Positions 1-9,249 of a stretch of 58,618 nucleotides of DNA are shown here, one piece after another. Made by a program: the position numbers and the translations under genes. Below the pieces are notes generated by a model. That model was given only the letters and a program-made list of their open reading frames with translations, did not search any database and was not told the DNA's origin. Every line of letters begins with the position of its first letter. Positions within the stretch are counted from its first letter, which is position 1. Source of the stretch: Modicisalibacter coralii (lineage in GTDB: Bacteria; Pseudomonadota; Gammaproteobacteria; Pseudomonadales; Halomonadaceae); contig NZ_QWBW01000017.1 of assembly GCF_004117855.1 (NCBI RefSeq), forward strand, positions 62,749 to 121,366, written 5' to 3'.

Positions 1-697
1 GCGGCGCCTCGCGGTAGAGCGTGGGCATGGCGCGGGCGAGGATGATGCGGTTTTCCAGGGCATAGCCGGCCCCCGACGGCGCCTGCACCCGGTCGGCGAT
101 CACCCGCCACTGCCCGGCGGCATCGAGCACCAGGTCGATGCCGTGAAAGATCAACCCGGTGGGCGGCTTCCCGTCGCCATCAGGAGGTCGGTCACAGGCG
201 AGCAGGAAACCGGGGTGCTCGAAGATCAGCTCGGGGGGCAGCAGGCCCTCCTCGATCAGCCGGCGCGGCCCGTAGAGATCGGCGAACAGCGCATCGAACA
301 ACCGGCTGCGCTGGGTCAGGCCGACCTCGAGCGCGCGCCAGCTGGCGGGATCGATCGCCAGCGGCAGCGGATCGACCCGCCAGGTACGCAGGCGACCGCG
401 AGCGTCGTCGTGGACGTTGAAGGTCACGCCGTTCTCGTAGAGCAGCCGCTGGACCTCGTCGGAGCGCTCGGCGAGACCGGTCTCGCCGAGCGCGGCCAGC
501 GCCTCGAGCAGCCCGCGCCAGTGGGGGCGCAGACGGCCTTCGCCGTCGAGCAGGGCATCGAAGCCGGCGCCCGGCGCATAATCGCGGAGCAAGGTCTCAA
601 GCGCCTGCGCCGTTTCGGGCGGCAGCGGCGCATCGAGGGTGAGGGCATCGCGCAGCAGCGCGGCATCCGGCAGACCGGGAACATCATGACCCAGCAT
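1..697 (-). CDS. Circularly permuted ATP-grasp protein, N-terminal part (cut by window edge)
   Basis: About 232 residues are visible before the gene runs off the left end. The chosen ATG at 697 opens with MLGHDVPG. The segments PHWRGLLEALAALG, YENGVTFNVHDD, RSRLFDALFADLYG and QAPSGAGYALENR match the start of the COG2308 circularly permuted ATP-grasp family, often fused to a C-terminal alpha-E domain in proteins of roughly 850 residues. Whether that fusion exists here cannot be seen. The protein is a paralogue of the 484-residue ATP-grasp encoded at 4374-5828; both share the PSG...Y.LENR block. These enzymes are predicted to form amide or peptide-like bonds using ATP, but their substrates are unknown. 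The gene follows the transglutaminase gene on the same strand, 135 bases downstream, so they may be cotranscribed. The start is moderately certain because the upstream frame is open for only a few codons. Confidence 0.8.
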   Translation of the reverse strand, partial: MLGHDVPGLPDAALLRDALTLDAPLPPETAQALETLLRDYAPGAGFDALLDGEGRLRPHWRGLLEALAALGETGLAERSDEVQRLLYENGVTFNVHDDARGRLRTWRVDPLPLAIDPASWRALEVGLTQRSRLFDALFADLYGPRRLIEEGLLPPELIFEHPGFLLACDRPPDGDGKPPTGLIFHGIDLVLDAAGQWRVIADRVQAPSGAGYALENRIILARAMPTLYREAP

Positions 698-832
698 CGA
701 AAGAGCCCTGAGGTGATGAAAGCCGACGTCATGATACCGCGTCAACGCCCCGCCAAAGCATCGATCTGGGCGCTTGCACGACGGTATATGTGACGCCTCG
801 AAGGCCCTGCCCCGCCCCTTCGAGGCTCGCGT

Positions 833-3800
833 TCACGGCAGGCGCCGCAGATCCAGGGTCATCGGCAGCTCCAGGCTCGGCGTCTCGCACGGGGCGCTCA
901 TGGCCCCCTGAGTATGGCCTTCGGCCCAGAAACGCGCCAGACGCCGCGCCTCGGCCTCGTTGGCGTTGACCGGAAAGGTCTCGTAGTTGCGCCCGGCGGG
1001 ATGCGCGACATGGTAGGTGCAGCCGCCCACCGACCGCGCGTTCCAGGTATCGACGACATCGAAGACCAGCGGTGCCTGCACCGGAATCCGCGGGTGCAGC
1101 GCCGAGGGAGGCTGCCAGGCCCGAAAGCGCACCCCGGCGACCGCCTCGCCGACCCGGCCGGTGGGCGTCAGCGGCACCCGGCGCCCGTTGCAGGTGACCG
1201 CGTAACGGTCGCCGCTCATGCCCTCGACACGCACCTGCAAGCGCTCCACCGAGGAATCGACATAGCGCGCGGTGCCGCCGCCGGCGGTCTCCTCGCCGAG
1301 CACGTGCCAGGGCTCGATCGCCTGGCGCAGCTCGAGCCGGACATCGCGATAGGCCACCCGGCCGTGCACCGGAAAACGGAATTCCAGGAACGGCGCGAAC
1401 CATTCCTGCCGAAAGTCGAAACCGTGACGGCGCAGATCCTCGAGCACATCGCCGAGATCGTTCCACAGGCAGTGCGGGAGCAACCAGCGGTCGTGCAGCG
1501 CCGTTCCCCAGCGCACCAGCTTGCCGCGATACGGCCGCTCCCAGCAGCGCGCCACCAGGGCGCGAATCAGCAGCATCTGCATCAGGCTCATGCGGGCATG
1601 GGGCGGCATCTCGAAGGCGCGCAGCTCGACCAGTCCCAGGCGGCCGGTCTCGCTGTCCGGGGAATAGAGCTTGTCGATGCAGAACTCGGCGCGGTGGGTG
1701 TTGCCGGTGATGTCGGTGAGCAGGTGACGCAGCAGGCGATCGACCAGCCACGGCTGGGGCACCTCGCCCTCGGGCATCTGGGCCAGCGCGATCTCCAGCT
1801 CGTAGAGGGCCTCGTGGCGGGCCTCGTCGACCCGCGGTGCCTGGCTGGTGGGGCCCAGAAACAGGCCCGAGAACAGATACGACAGGCTGGGATGATGCTG
1901 CCAGTAGGTGAGCAGGCTGCCCAGCAGGTCGGGACGCCTCAGAAACGGCGAATCGGCGGGCGTCGCGCCGCCCAGAGTGACATGGTTGCCGCCGCCGGTA
2001 CCGGTGTGGCGGCCGTCGAGCATGAACTTCTCGGTACCCAGGCGGGCCTGGCGAGCCTCCTCGTAGAGGGTCTCGGTATTGGCGACCAGTGACGGCCAGT
2101 CTCCGGCCGGCATGATGTTGACCTCGATCACCCCCGGGTCGGGGGTGATCAGGAACTTGGTCAACCGCGGATCGGCCGGCGGCGGATAGCCCTCGACGAC
2201 CACCGGCATGGCCAGTTCGGCGGCGGTGTCCTCGATGCTCGCCACCAGATCGAGGTAGTGCTCGAGTCGCGTCAGCGGCGGCAGGAAGACGTGCACCCGG
2301 CCATCGCGCGGCTCGACGCACAGGCTGGTGTGGATCACCGCGTCGTCGCCATCCTCGCTGGGCCAGGCCTGGTCCTGCCACGTCTCGCCGCCCGGCTGGC
2401 GGTGCAGGCCGTGACCGGCATCGCCGGTGTGGTGGGCGTGCAACTCGCTGTAGCGACGCATCACCTCGCCGTGGACGTCGCCGAGCGCCTGGCGGAACTC
2501 GAACAGCGACTGGGGATGCGGCGAATCCGGACGCTCGACCCACGGCAGCGCGGTCAGCGGCAGGCGCAGGCCCATCGGCGAGTCGCCGGGGACCAGATAG
2601 AGATGGTCGCGCTTGAGCGGCCAGTTGCCGCTCTCCCAGGCATGGTCACGCTCTTGGGCATGGCGCAGCGGCAGCGCGAAGCCGGTGGCCTCGCCCAGCC
2701 CCCGTTCGAGCAGCTGGCCCAGGCGGCGGCGTTCCTCGTCGTCGTCGAGATCGTAGTCCCGCGGGTCGAGATTGACCGGCAACATGCGCTCGCGCCACAG
2801 GTAGTAATAGGCATCCTCGTAACCGGGAATAAGATGACGGACATCGAGCCCCAGGCGCCGCGTCAGGGCCTCGGCGAAGCGCCGGGCATCGTCGATGGTG
2901 CAACGCGCCGCCTGGCGATCGTCGGCGAGCAGCGCCTCGTCGCGCCACAACGGCACGCCGTCGCGTCGCCAGTAGCAGGCCAGCGCCCAGCGCGGCAACG
3001 ACTCCCCGGGATACCACTTGCCCTGATGGGTGTGCAGCAGCCCGCCCGCGGCGAAGCGCCGGCGCAGGCGCTTGAGCAGGTCGCCGGCGAGGCGGCGTTT
3101 GGTGGGCCCCAGCGCCGCGGTGTTCCATTCATCGCCGTCCATGTCGTCGATCGACACGAAGGTCGGCTCGCCGCCCAGGGTCAGCCGCACGTCGCCGGCC
3201 GCCAGACGTTCGTCGACGACCTCGCCGAGCGCCATGATCTCGGCCCACTGCGCCTCACTGTAGGGCTTGGTGACCCGCGGGTCCTCGTGGATACGCTCGA
3301 CGTGCATGGCGAAATCGAAGTCGACCTCGCACTCGTCGGAGAAGCCGCTGATCGGCGCCGCGCTGGACGGCTCCGGCGTCGCCGCCAGCGGGATGTGCCC
3401 CTCCCCCGCCAGCAACCCCGAGGTCGGGTCAAGGCCCACCCAGCCGGCGCCGGGAATGAACACCTCGGTCCAGGCATGCAGATCGGTGAAGTCGACCTCG
3501 GTGCCCGAGGGGCCGTCGAGCGCCTTGACGTCGGCGGCCAGTTGGATCAGGTAGCCGGACACGAAGCGCGCCGCCAGCCCCAGGTGGCGCAGGATCTGCA
3601 CCAGCAGCCAGGCGCTGTCGCGGCACGAGCCGCTGCCCTTGGCGAGGGTTTCCTCGCAGCTCTGCACCCCCGGCTCCATGCGCACCAGATAGGCGATGTC
3701 ATGCTGCAGGCGCTGGTTGAGCTCGACCAGGAAATCGACCACGCCCCGCGCCTCCGGCGATACCGCGCTCAGCCAGTCGCGCAGCCGCGAGCCCGCCTCG

Positions 3801-4162
3801 CGCACCTCGAGATAGGGCGCCAGCTCCTTGGCCAGCCCGTCGGGATAGGCGAAGGGAAACGTCTCGGCGTAGGGCTCGACGAAGAAATCGAAGGGATTGA
3901 TCACGGTCATCGGCGCGACGAGCTCGATATCGACCGTCAGTTGCGTGAGCTTTTCGGGGAACACCGCGCGGGCGATGAAGTTGCCGAACGGATCCTGCTG
4001 CCAATTGAGAAAGTGCGGGTCGCCGTCGATGGTCAGCGAATAGGCCTCGATCGGCGTCCGGCAATGCGGCGCGGGTCTCAGGCGGATCAGGTGTGGCGAG
4101 AGGTTGACCGGGCGGTCGAAATGATAGCGGGTGTGGTGCTGCAAGGCGACGCGAATCGTCAT
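833..4162 (-). CDS. Transglutaminase-like cysteine protein with DUF2126 domain
   Basis: This 1109-residue protein has a bacterial transglutaminase N-terminal beta domain (about residues 1-100), then a transglutaminase core with the full catalytic triad visible: Cys180 in GSGSCRDSAW, His229 in DLHAWTEVF and Asp245 in GLDPTSG. The remaining 800 or so residues are the DUF2126 extension, including the conserved GGEPTFVSIDD block. The ATG at 4162 was chosen because the homologous part starts with MTIRVALQHHTRY; a longer frame reaches 4252. Family members act as predicted peptidases or amidases and nearly always neighbour circularly permuted ATP-grasp and alpha-E genes, as here. The divergent ATP-grasp gene at 4374 shares its 211-base upstream region. 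The substrate is unknown. The domain call is firm and the function is inferred. Confidence 0.93.
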   Translation of the reverse strand: MTIRVALQHHTRYHFDRPVNLSPHLIRLRPAPHCRTPIEAYSLTIDGDPHFLNWQQDPFGNFIARAVFPEKLTQLTVDIELVAPMTVINPFDFFVEPYAETFPFAYPDGLAKELAPYLEVREAGSRLRDWLSAVSPEARGVVDFLVELNQRLQHDIAYLVRMEPGVQSCEETLAKGSGSCRDSAWLLVQILRHLGLAARFVSGYLIQLAADVKALDGPSGTEVDFTDLHAWTEVFIPGAGWVGLDPTSGLLAGEGHIPLAATPEPSSAAPISGFSDECEVDFDFAMHVERIHEDPRVTKPYSEAQWAEIMALGEVVDERLAAGDVRLTLGGEPTFVSIDDMDGDEWNTAALGPTKRRLAGDLLKRLRRRFAAGGLLHTHQGKWYPGESLPRWALACYWRRDGVPLWRDEALLADDRQAARCTIDDARRFAEALTRRLGLDVRHLIPGYEDAYYYLWRERMLPVNLDPRDYDLDDDEERRRLGQLLERGLGEATGFALPLRHAQERDHAWESGNWPLKRDHLYLVPGDSPMGLRLPLTALPWVERPDSPHPQSLFEFRQALGDVHGEVMRRYSELHAHHTGDAGHGLHRQPGGETWQDQAWPSEDGDDAVIHTSLCVEPRDGRVHVFLPPLTRLEHYLDLVASIEDTAAELAMPVVVEGYPPPADPRLTKFLITPDPGVIEVNIMPAGDWPSLVANTETLYEEARQARLGTEKFMLDGRHTGTGGGNHVTLGGATPADSPFLRRPDLLGSLLTYWQHHPSLSYLFSGLFLGPTSQAPRVDEARHEALYELEIALAQMPEGEVPQPWLVDRLLRHLLTDITGNTHRAEFCIDKLYSPDSETGRLGLVELRAFEMPPHARMSLMQMLLIRALVARCWERPYRGKLVRWGTALHDRWLLPHCLWNDLGDVLEDLRRHGFDFRQEWFAPFLEFRFPVHGRVAYRDVRLELRQAIEPWHVLGEETAGGGTARYVDSSVERLQVRVEGMSGDRYAVTCNGRRVPLTPTGRVGEAVAGVRFRAWQPPSALHPRIPVQAPLVFDVVDTWNARSVGGCTYHVAHPAGRNYETFPVNANEAEARRLARFWAEGHTQGAMSAPCETPSLELPMTLDLRRLP

Positions 4163-4373
4163 ATCGGCCCCCGTTGGCTCGACGAATACCGGTGCTACCG
4201 GCGGATGCCCTTCACTATCGACCGGGGGCGCGCCCAGCACAACCTGCAACATCGTGTCTCAACGCTCGGCGAGAGGCGATCGACGACGAACTGGTATAGC
4301 TTTAGGGAAGCCCACCCACTGGGCAACGGACCGACATCGCGACCCACGCCGGTCGCCAGGCGAGGTAACGCCC

Positions 4374-5828
4374 ATGAGTCTCATCGATTGGCAGAACTAC
4401 CGCAGCAACGATTTCTACGACGAGCTCCTGGCGGCCCCCGGCCAACCGCGCCCCGCGGCCCGGGAACTCTGCGACATCCTCGCCGGCTTCACGCCCCAGG
4501 ACCTGTCGGAGCGCAAGGCTGCCGCCGAGATCGCCATCCAGACCATGGGCATCACCTTCACCGTGTACTCCGAAGGCAGCATGATCGATCGCGCCTGGCC
4601 GTTCGACATCGTCCCGCGGATCATCCCCGCCGACGAATGGCGGCGCACCGAGGCCGGGCTCAAGCAGCGCGTCGAGGCGCTCAACCTGTTCATCGACGAC
4701 CTCTACCACGACCAGCGCATCGTCAGGGACAAGCTGCTGCCCGCCGAGGTGCTGGCCCAGTCGGTCAATTTCCGCCCGCAATGTCGCGGCATCGACCCGC
4801 CCCACCACGTCTGGGCGCACATCTGCGGTTCGGACCTGGTGCGCGACGCCGACGGCACCCTCTACGTCCTCGAGGACAATCTGCGCGTGCCCTCGGGCGT
4901 GTCCTACATGCTCGAGAACCGCAACGTCACCAAGCGCGTGCTGCCCGAAGTCTTCGCCACCGGCCGCATCCTGCCGGTCGACGACTACTGCGCGCAGCTC
5001 TATGACATGCTCGCCAGTCTCTCGCCACGGCCCTACGACGAGCCGCAGGTAGTGGTGCTCACCCCGGGCATCTACAACTCCGCCTATTACGAGCACGCCT
5101 ACCTGGCGCAGCAGATGGGCGTCGAGCTGGTCCAGGGCTCCGACCTGGTGGTGGATGACGACGACATCGTCTACATGCGCACCATCGAGGGGCTGACGCG
5201 GGTCGACGTGATCTATCGCCGCATCGACGACCTGTTCCTCGACCCGGAGGTCTTCAATCCCGCATCCACGCTGGGCGTCGCGGGGCTGATGCGCGCCTGG
5301 CGCGCCGGCAAGGTGGCACTGGCCAACGCCCCCGGCGCCGGTGTCGCCGACGACAAGGTGGTCTACGCCTTCGTGCCCCGGATCATCCGCTACTACCTCG
5401 ACCAGGAAGCCATCCTGCCCAACGTGCCCAGCTACCTGTGCATGTTCGAGGAGGACCGCCGCTACGTGCTCGATCACCTCGACGAACTGGTGGTCAAGCC
5501 GGCCAACGAGTCCGGCGGCTACGGCATGCTCATCGGCCCCCGCGCCACGCCGACCCAGCGCGCCGAGTTCGCCGAGCGGATCAAGGCCGACCCGCGCAAC
5601 TACATGGCTCAGCCGACACTGAACCTGTCTACCGCGCCGACGCTGTGCGACGGCAACGCCGAGCCCCGCCACGTCGATCTGCGCCCCTTCATCCTGTCCG
5701 GTACCGACATTCAGGTCACCACCGGCGGGCTGACGCGGGTGGCGCTGGTCAAGGACTCGCTAGTCGTGAACTCCTCGCAGGGCGGGGGAAGCAAGGACAC
5801 CTGGATCGTCGAGACCGAGGGGGAGTGA
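4374..5828 (+). CDS. Circularly permuted ATP-grasp protein
   Basis: This 484-residue protein begins MSLIDWQNYRSNDFYDEL after a GAGGTAA ribosome binding site at 4361. It carries hallmark COG2308/DUF404 segments: EIAIQTMGITFTVYSEG, LFIDDLYHDQRIV, EDNLRVPSGVSYMLENR and, near the C-terminus, VVKPANESGGYGM, the ATP-binding part of the permuted grasp fold. Family knowledge suggests an ATP-dependent amide ligase, probably acting with the alpha-E protein encoded 5 bases downstream and with the divergent transglutaminase. The length is typical for the stand-alone form, unlike the paralogue at 1-697, which looks like the start of the longer fused form. No product is known for this pathway. The family assignment is secure; the reaction is inference. 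Confidence 0.93.
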   Translation: MSLIDWQNYRSNDFYDELLAAPGQPRPAARELCDILAGFTPQDLSERKAAAEIAIQTMGITFTVYSEGSMIDRAWPFDIVPRIIPADEWRRTEAGLKQRVEALNLFIDDLYHDQRIVRDKLLPAEVLAQSVNFRPQCRGIDPPHHVWAHICGSDLVRDADGTLYVLEDNLRVPSGVSYMLENRNVTKRVLPEVFATGRILPVDDYCAQLYDMLASLSPRPYDEPQVVVLTPGIYNSAYYEHAYLAQQMGVELVQGSDLVVDDDDIVYMRTIEGLTRVDVIYRRIDDLFLDPEVFNPASTLGVAGLMRAWRAGKVALANAPGAGVADDKVVYAFVPRIIRYYLDQEAILPNVPSYLCMFEEDRRYVLDHLDELVVKPANESGGYGMLIGPRATPTQRAEFAERIKADPRNYMAQPTLNLSTAPTLCDGNAEPRHVDLRPFILSGTDIQVTTGGLTRVALVKDSLVVNSSQGGGSKDTWIVETEGE

Positions 5829-5833
5829 ACGCC

Positions 5834-6823
5834 ATGCTGTCGCGAGTCGCCGAGAACCTCTACTGGATGGCACGCTACCTCGAGCGCGCCGAGGACACCG
5901 CCCGCCTGGTCAGCGTCAACACCCACCTGCTGCTCGACCTGCCCCATCAGACCGCCCTGGGCTGGTCGACGCTGATCGACATCACCGGCAGCGACGCGAC
6001 CTTCGCCGAGCTGTACGACCGGCGCAACGAGAAGAACGTCGTGCACTTTCTCTGCCTGGAGCGCGAGAACCCGGGGTCGATCCTCTCCTCGCTGGCCGGC
6101 GCCCGGGAGAACCTGCGCACCACCCGCGACGTGGTTTCCCGCGAGATCTGGGAGCAGATCAACGAGATGTATCTCGAGGTCCGCGACCAGGCCGAGAACG
6201 CCCTCGCCCCGCGGCGGCGCGACGCCTTCCTCAAGCGCCTGGTCCGCGGCTGCCAGACACTCACCGGGCTGATCGAGGGCACCCTGAGCCATTCGGCGGC
6301 ACGCACCTTCATCGAGATCGGTCGTCACCTCGAACGCGCCGACATGACCACCCGCATCGTCGACGTGCGCTCGGGCAACCTGCTGCCCAAGGGCCCCGAA
6401 GAGCTGCGCCCCTTCGAGCACCTGCAGTGGATGAGCGTGCTCAAGTCGCTGACCGCCTATCAGATGTACCGTCAGCAGATCCGCCTGCGGGTACGCGGAC
6501 CGGACGTGCTGCGCTTTCTGCTCCAGGACCAGCACTTCCCCCGGGCCGTGGCGAGAACTCTCGAGGCACTGGCCTGGGACCTGCAGTCACTGCCCCGCCA
6601 CGACCGTGCCCTGGCGGCGGCGGCGCTGGTGCGCGCCGACATCCTCGAGGCCGACATGCAGGCACTGGCACGTTCCCCAGACGAGTTGCACGCCTTCATC
6701 GACGAGCTGCAGATCGGCTTCAATACCCTCCACGACGCCATCGCCAACACCTATTTCGCGCGCCTGGAAGACACCCCGCGGGGGCTGGTTCCCGGCCAGG
6801 AGGACGACGAGGAAGCCGATTAG
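5834..6823 (+). CDS. Alpha-E domain protein (DUF403)
   Basis: This 329-residue, almost fully helical protein opens with MLSRVAENLYWMARYLERAEDTARLV, the signature of the alpha-E family (two of its ERAE/ERAD-type motifs are visible, the second at IGRHLERADMTTR). The ATG at 5834 lies 5 bases after the ATP-grasp stop, so the two are surely cotranscribed. The open frame extends upstream through the ATP-grasp gene, but the family N-terminus and spacing fix this start. Alpha-E proteins are partners of circularly permuted ATP-grasp enzymes and are sometimes fused to them; no independent activity is established. The gene marks the left side of the AT-richer insert that follows. Confidence 0.93.
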   Translation: MLSRVAENLYWMARYLERAEDTARLVSVNTHLLLDLPHQTALGWSTLIDITGSDATFAELYDRRNEKNVVHFLCLERENPGSILSSLAGARENLRTTRDVVSREIWEQINEMYLEVRDQAENALAPRRRDAFLKRLVRGCQTLTGLIEGTLSHSAARTFIEIGRHLERADMTTRIVDVRSGNLLPKGPEELRPFEHLQWMSVLKSLTAYQMYRQQIRLRVRGPDVLRFLLQDQHFPRAVARTLEALAWDLQSLPRHDRALAAAALVRADILEADMQALARSPDELHAFIDELQIGFNTLHDAIANTYFARLEDTPRGLVPGQEDDEEAD

Positions 6824-6941
6824 TGCAGTGTATCGCCAGTAATACGAAACAATAGCGGTGCATAGTGATGCCAGCCAAGGCGCGGACGGCTTCCCAGCCT
6901 ACAGCTGACACTCCCAACGGATTATTCAACTATCCCCAAGC

Positions 6942-7502
6942 TCATGCTTGTATTCCCAGCAACCGCCTTACGCCACTAATCAACGCATTGAAACTGTGAG
7001 AATGGTTTTGATCGAGCGACAGATGGGGGCCCATCGACCGAGAACCTGCGACTTTCTGGTATGAGGACACCAGACGTTTTAACTCCTGATGAGGGCTACC
7101 TAATCTATCTGGCGATCGATATTTAGTTTTTTCCTGCTGGCGGCTCAGGTTCCTAATACAAAATGCGCGCTCGACCGCGACAAGATCACCCAAATAAAAA
7201 GATTCAAGCTCACGACAAGCAATACGTACCAACACATCTTCGCGCCCAGCCTGGCGGCATTTCTCAACCAAAGCAGCCTTGACGTCGGTGCAAACACCAC
7301 TATCCTGATCCCGAAGCACGACGAAAACCGTGTCTGGTTGCTGCCAGGCGCGCAACCTTTTGGGAAGGCGCTTTTCTAAATCCTGTTTGCCCTCGAAAAC
7401 GATATACTGGACTTGGATATCCTCAGGTATCAATCGAGGTAGTAGACCTTTCAACATTTCGCGAGCAGAGGGTTCTTCCAGAAAGAAAACCAGTTGACTC
7501 AT
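6942..7502 (-). CDS. DUF4276 (Toprim-like) protein, partner of the upstream ATPase
   Basis: This 186-residue protein resembles the DUF4276 family, with LVFFLEEPSAREMLKGLLPRL at the start, the FEGKQDLEKRLPKRL segment, a DQD acidic motif in VVLRDQDSG and RIACRELESFYLGD. This arrangement of an early Glu, a DxD and a later Glu is what Toprim-like nucleases display, although catalysis is not established for this family as far as I know. Its ATG overlaps the ATPase stop by 4 bases (ATGA at 7499-7502), so translation is coupled. Base composition is visibly more AT-rich than in the flanking genes, as in the ATPase, pointing to transfer. A defence or DNA-processing role is inferred from ATPase-plus-Toprim systems such as OLD, Gabija and PARIS. 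Confidence 0.85.
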   Translation of the reverse strand: MSQLVFFLEEPSAREMLKGLLPRLIPEDIQVQYIVFEGKQDLEKRLPKRLRAWQQPDTVFVVLRDQDSGVCTDVKAALVEKCRQAGREDVLVRIACRELESFYLGDLVAVERAFCIRNLSRQQEKTKYRSPDRLGSPHQELKRLVSSYQKVAGSRSMGPHLSLDQNHSHSFNALISGVRRLLGIQA

Positions 7503-8689
7503 TGCGGATCCGCTCCTCCGAACAGGCCCTCTTTCCAGAGATAACCCATCTGGTCACCTTCATCGGCAAATGCCACTAGCTGGGCATCCTCACTTGCACG
7601 CCGAATCTGCGTACACCCCTGCTCTTTGATCAGCCAGTATATCTCATCGACCTGCACAGCGTTGAGAAAATCAGGCGAGTGCGTGGATACAAAAACCTGA
7701 CCGCCACGCTCGGCATAGCCACGAAACTCCTCGGCCAGTTCCCACAACAGAGTAGGATAGAGCTGATTTTCCGGCTCCTCAATACATAGCAAGGGATGTG
7801 GCTCAGGGTCGTAAAGCAGCACCAAATAGGCAAACATCTTGATGGTGCCATCAGAGACATAGCGATCGATAAAAGGATCCCTGAACGATCCATCCTGAAA
7901 ATTCAGGATTAAGCGTCCATCCTGCATTAATACAGGTTCCACATCCCTAACTCCAGGCACGCGATGCTTCATCGCCTCGACAATCTGCTGAAAAATTTCC
8001 GAATAGTTCTCGTAGATATTTCTCGCTACGAGCTGCAAATTGTCGCCACTTACCGACAGATGTTCGAAATCACCGATCGACTCTTTGCTACCCCGAGCAA
8101 GGTTAATATGAAAGTCGGAAACATGCCAGTTTTCGATTAACTGTCGAAAAGCACTTGCAGCACGAAAGCGCTCGAACTGCCCTAGCCCTTTAATAGCGAG
8201 TACATCTTTGCCAACATTTTGCTGCTCACGCTCAAGCTGCTCATTCTGTTTATCAAAGTCTTCCTCATTGATAATGGCGTAACCAGAACCGCCCTCGAAA
8301 TCGAGAAAATGATACGGTGAGCCGTAGCGTCCGCGCTTGTAGCGCAGAACTTCTCGCTTGACGGTTGGCTGGCGAGCATCCAAGCCAATTTCCAGAAGAT
8401 AGGTAATAAGCCGTTCGATACCCGCAATTTCCATGCGGAACTTGATCTCGAAGCTGATACAGTCGTCGGCATTGGCACCGCGGCTCAATACCTCTTTGAA
8501 ACCGCCTCTGGCCTGAAGCGCGTGTCGCACGTTGTAGGTCAGACAGTCCTTAAGAAAGCCAAACACATCGAATAAAGTGCTCTTCCCGCTACCATTGGCC
8601 CCAACGATGACGCAGAAGCGCGGGATATCCGTCATCGCAGTGTTTTGAAAGCCTTTGAAATTGCAAATACGGATCGACTCGATACGCAT
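7499..8689 (-). CDS. AAA/SMC-like ATPase (AAA_15/AAA_21 type), predicted defence ATPase
   Basis: This 396-residue protein has a Walker A motif GANGSGKST at residues 30-38, an ABC-type signature in YVSDGTIKMFAYL, a Walker B region ending LLCIEEPENQLYP and the switch motif STHSPDFLNA. That is the layout of the RecF/OLD-like AAA ATPases. Two ATGs compete: 8695 and 8689. The second was chosen because a perfect AGGAGG (8697-8702) lies 7 bases before it but only 1 base before the first. It is followed by the DUF4276 gene with a 4-base overlap. No nuclease domain is fused to it, so the partner may supply that part. The composition is more AT-rich than its neighbours. The ATPase family is certain; the anti-phage role is inference from gene pairing and signs of transfer. 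Confidence 0.9.
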   Translation of the reverse strand: MRIESIRICNFKGFQNTAMTDIPRFCVIVGANGSGKSTLFDVFGFLKDCLTYNVRHALQARGGFKEVLSRGANADDCISFEIKFRMEIAGIERLITYLLEIGLDARQPTVKREVLRYKRGRYGSPYHFLDFEGGSGYAIINEEDFDKQNEQLEREQQNVGKDVLAIKGLGQFERFRAASAFRQLIENWHVSDFHINLARGSKESIGDFEHLSVSGDNLQLVARNIYENYSEIFQQIVEAMKHRVPGVRDVEPVLMQDGRLILNFQDGSFRDPFIDRYVSDGTIKMFAYLVLLYDPEPHPLLCIEEPENQLYPTLLWELAEEFRGYAERGGQVFVSTHSPDFLNAVQVDEIYWLIKEQGCTQIRRASEDAQLVAFADEGDQMGYLWKEGLFGGADPQ

Positions 8690-9249
8690 CGTCATACCTC
8701 CTGTCAGAGTTCGAGCCCGTCTACCCACTCGTGTGGCCGGTCTCGTGATAAGCGACAACAGTCACGCTCCAAGAGCCAATCTATTCACTATGGTTCGCGT
8801 CCATTCCATCCAATGCTTGCAGTCACACAACGCATACAGATGGTATACGAGCTGGCGAAACGAATCACCCTCTATGGCGCAGACACCAACTGCTATCCAG
8901 CATCTGATTTCACCTTTCTTCCTGCAGCGGCGGATCAGGGCAATCCTAACAGCCCGACACGCGCGCGGCGGAGCCCACTGAGCTATCGCCACCACGGTCA
9001 CTAGGTACTCAAGTGCTACTTCCAAGGCCAAGCTGCCATTTTTAGACTCGCTCCGGTATAGACATGGTGATCTAGCAGAAGTCGACGAATCTACTCACGG
9101 TCGTCGCAATAACAACATCTAGCTTTGATCTCTCGGTAGGTTATTCATTCGGGGCCCTACAGCTCGATGAGGTTATACAACTCGCCGTTGTACGAAGACT
9201 CCCCTCCATCGAGTCCTGCCGTCGAGTGAAGCCGACCCTCGCCTTGGGA
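8690..9249. other. Gene-free stretch between ATPase and zinc peptidase
   Basis: These 560 bases hold the AGGAGG ribosome binding site of the ATPase at 8697-8702 but no convincing gene. Short open frames exist on both strands (an 89-codon minus-strand frame at 8762-9031 is the longest on that strand) but they lack recognisable motifs and good ribosome binding sites. Composition is intermediate between the AT-richer insert and the GC-rich flanks. It may be the residue of a decayed gene at the right border of the insert. I found no direct repeats that would mark an attachment site. Confidence 0.6.

Noticed and set aside
2258-5005. A 915-codon plus-strand open frame opposite the DUF2126 gene
   Set aside because: It is the antisense shadow of a high-GC gene; composition is Arg/Ala/Gly-rich with no motifs, and the minus-strand frame carries a complete transglutaminase triad.
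8976-8990. tRNA D-arm-like sequence on the minus strand (TAGCTCAGTGG)
   Set aside because: No acceptor stem, anticodon arm or T-loop can be found around it, so it is not a tRNA.
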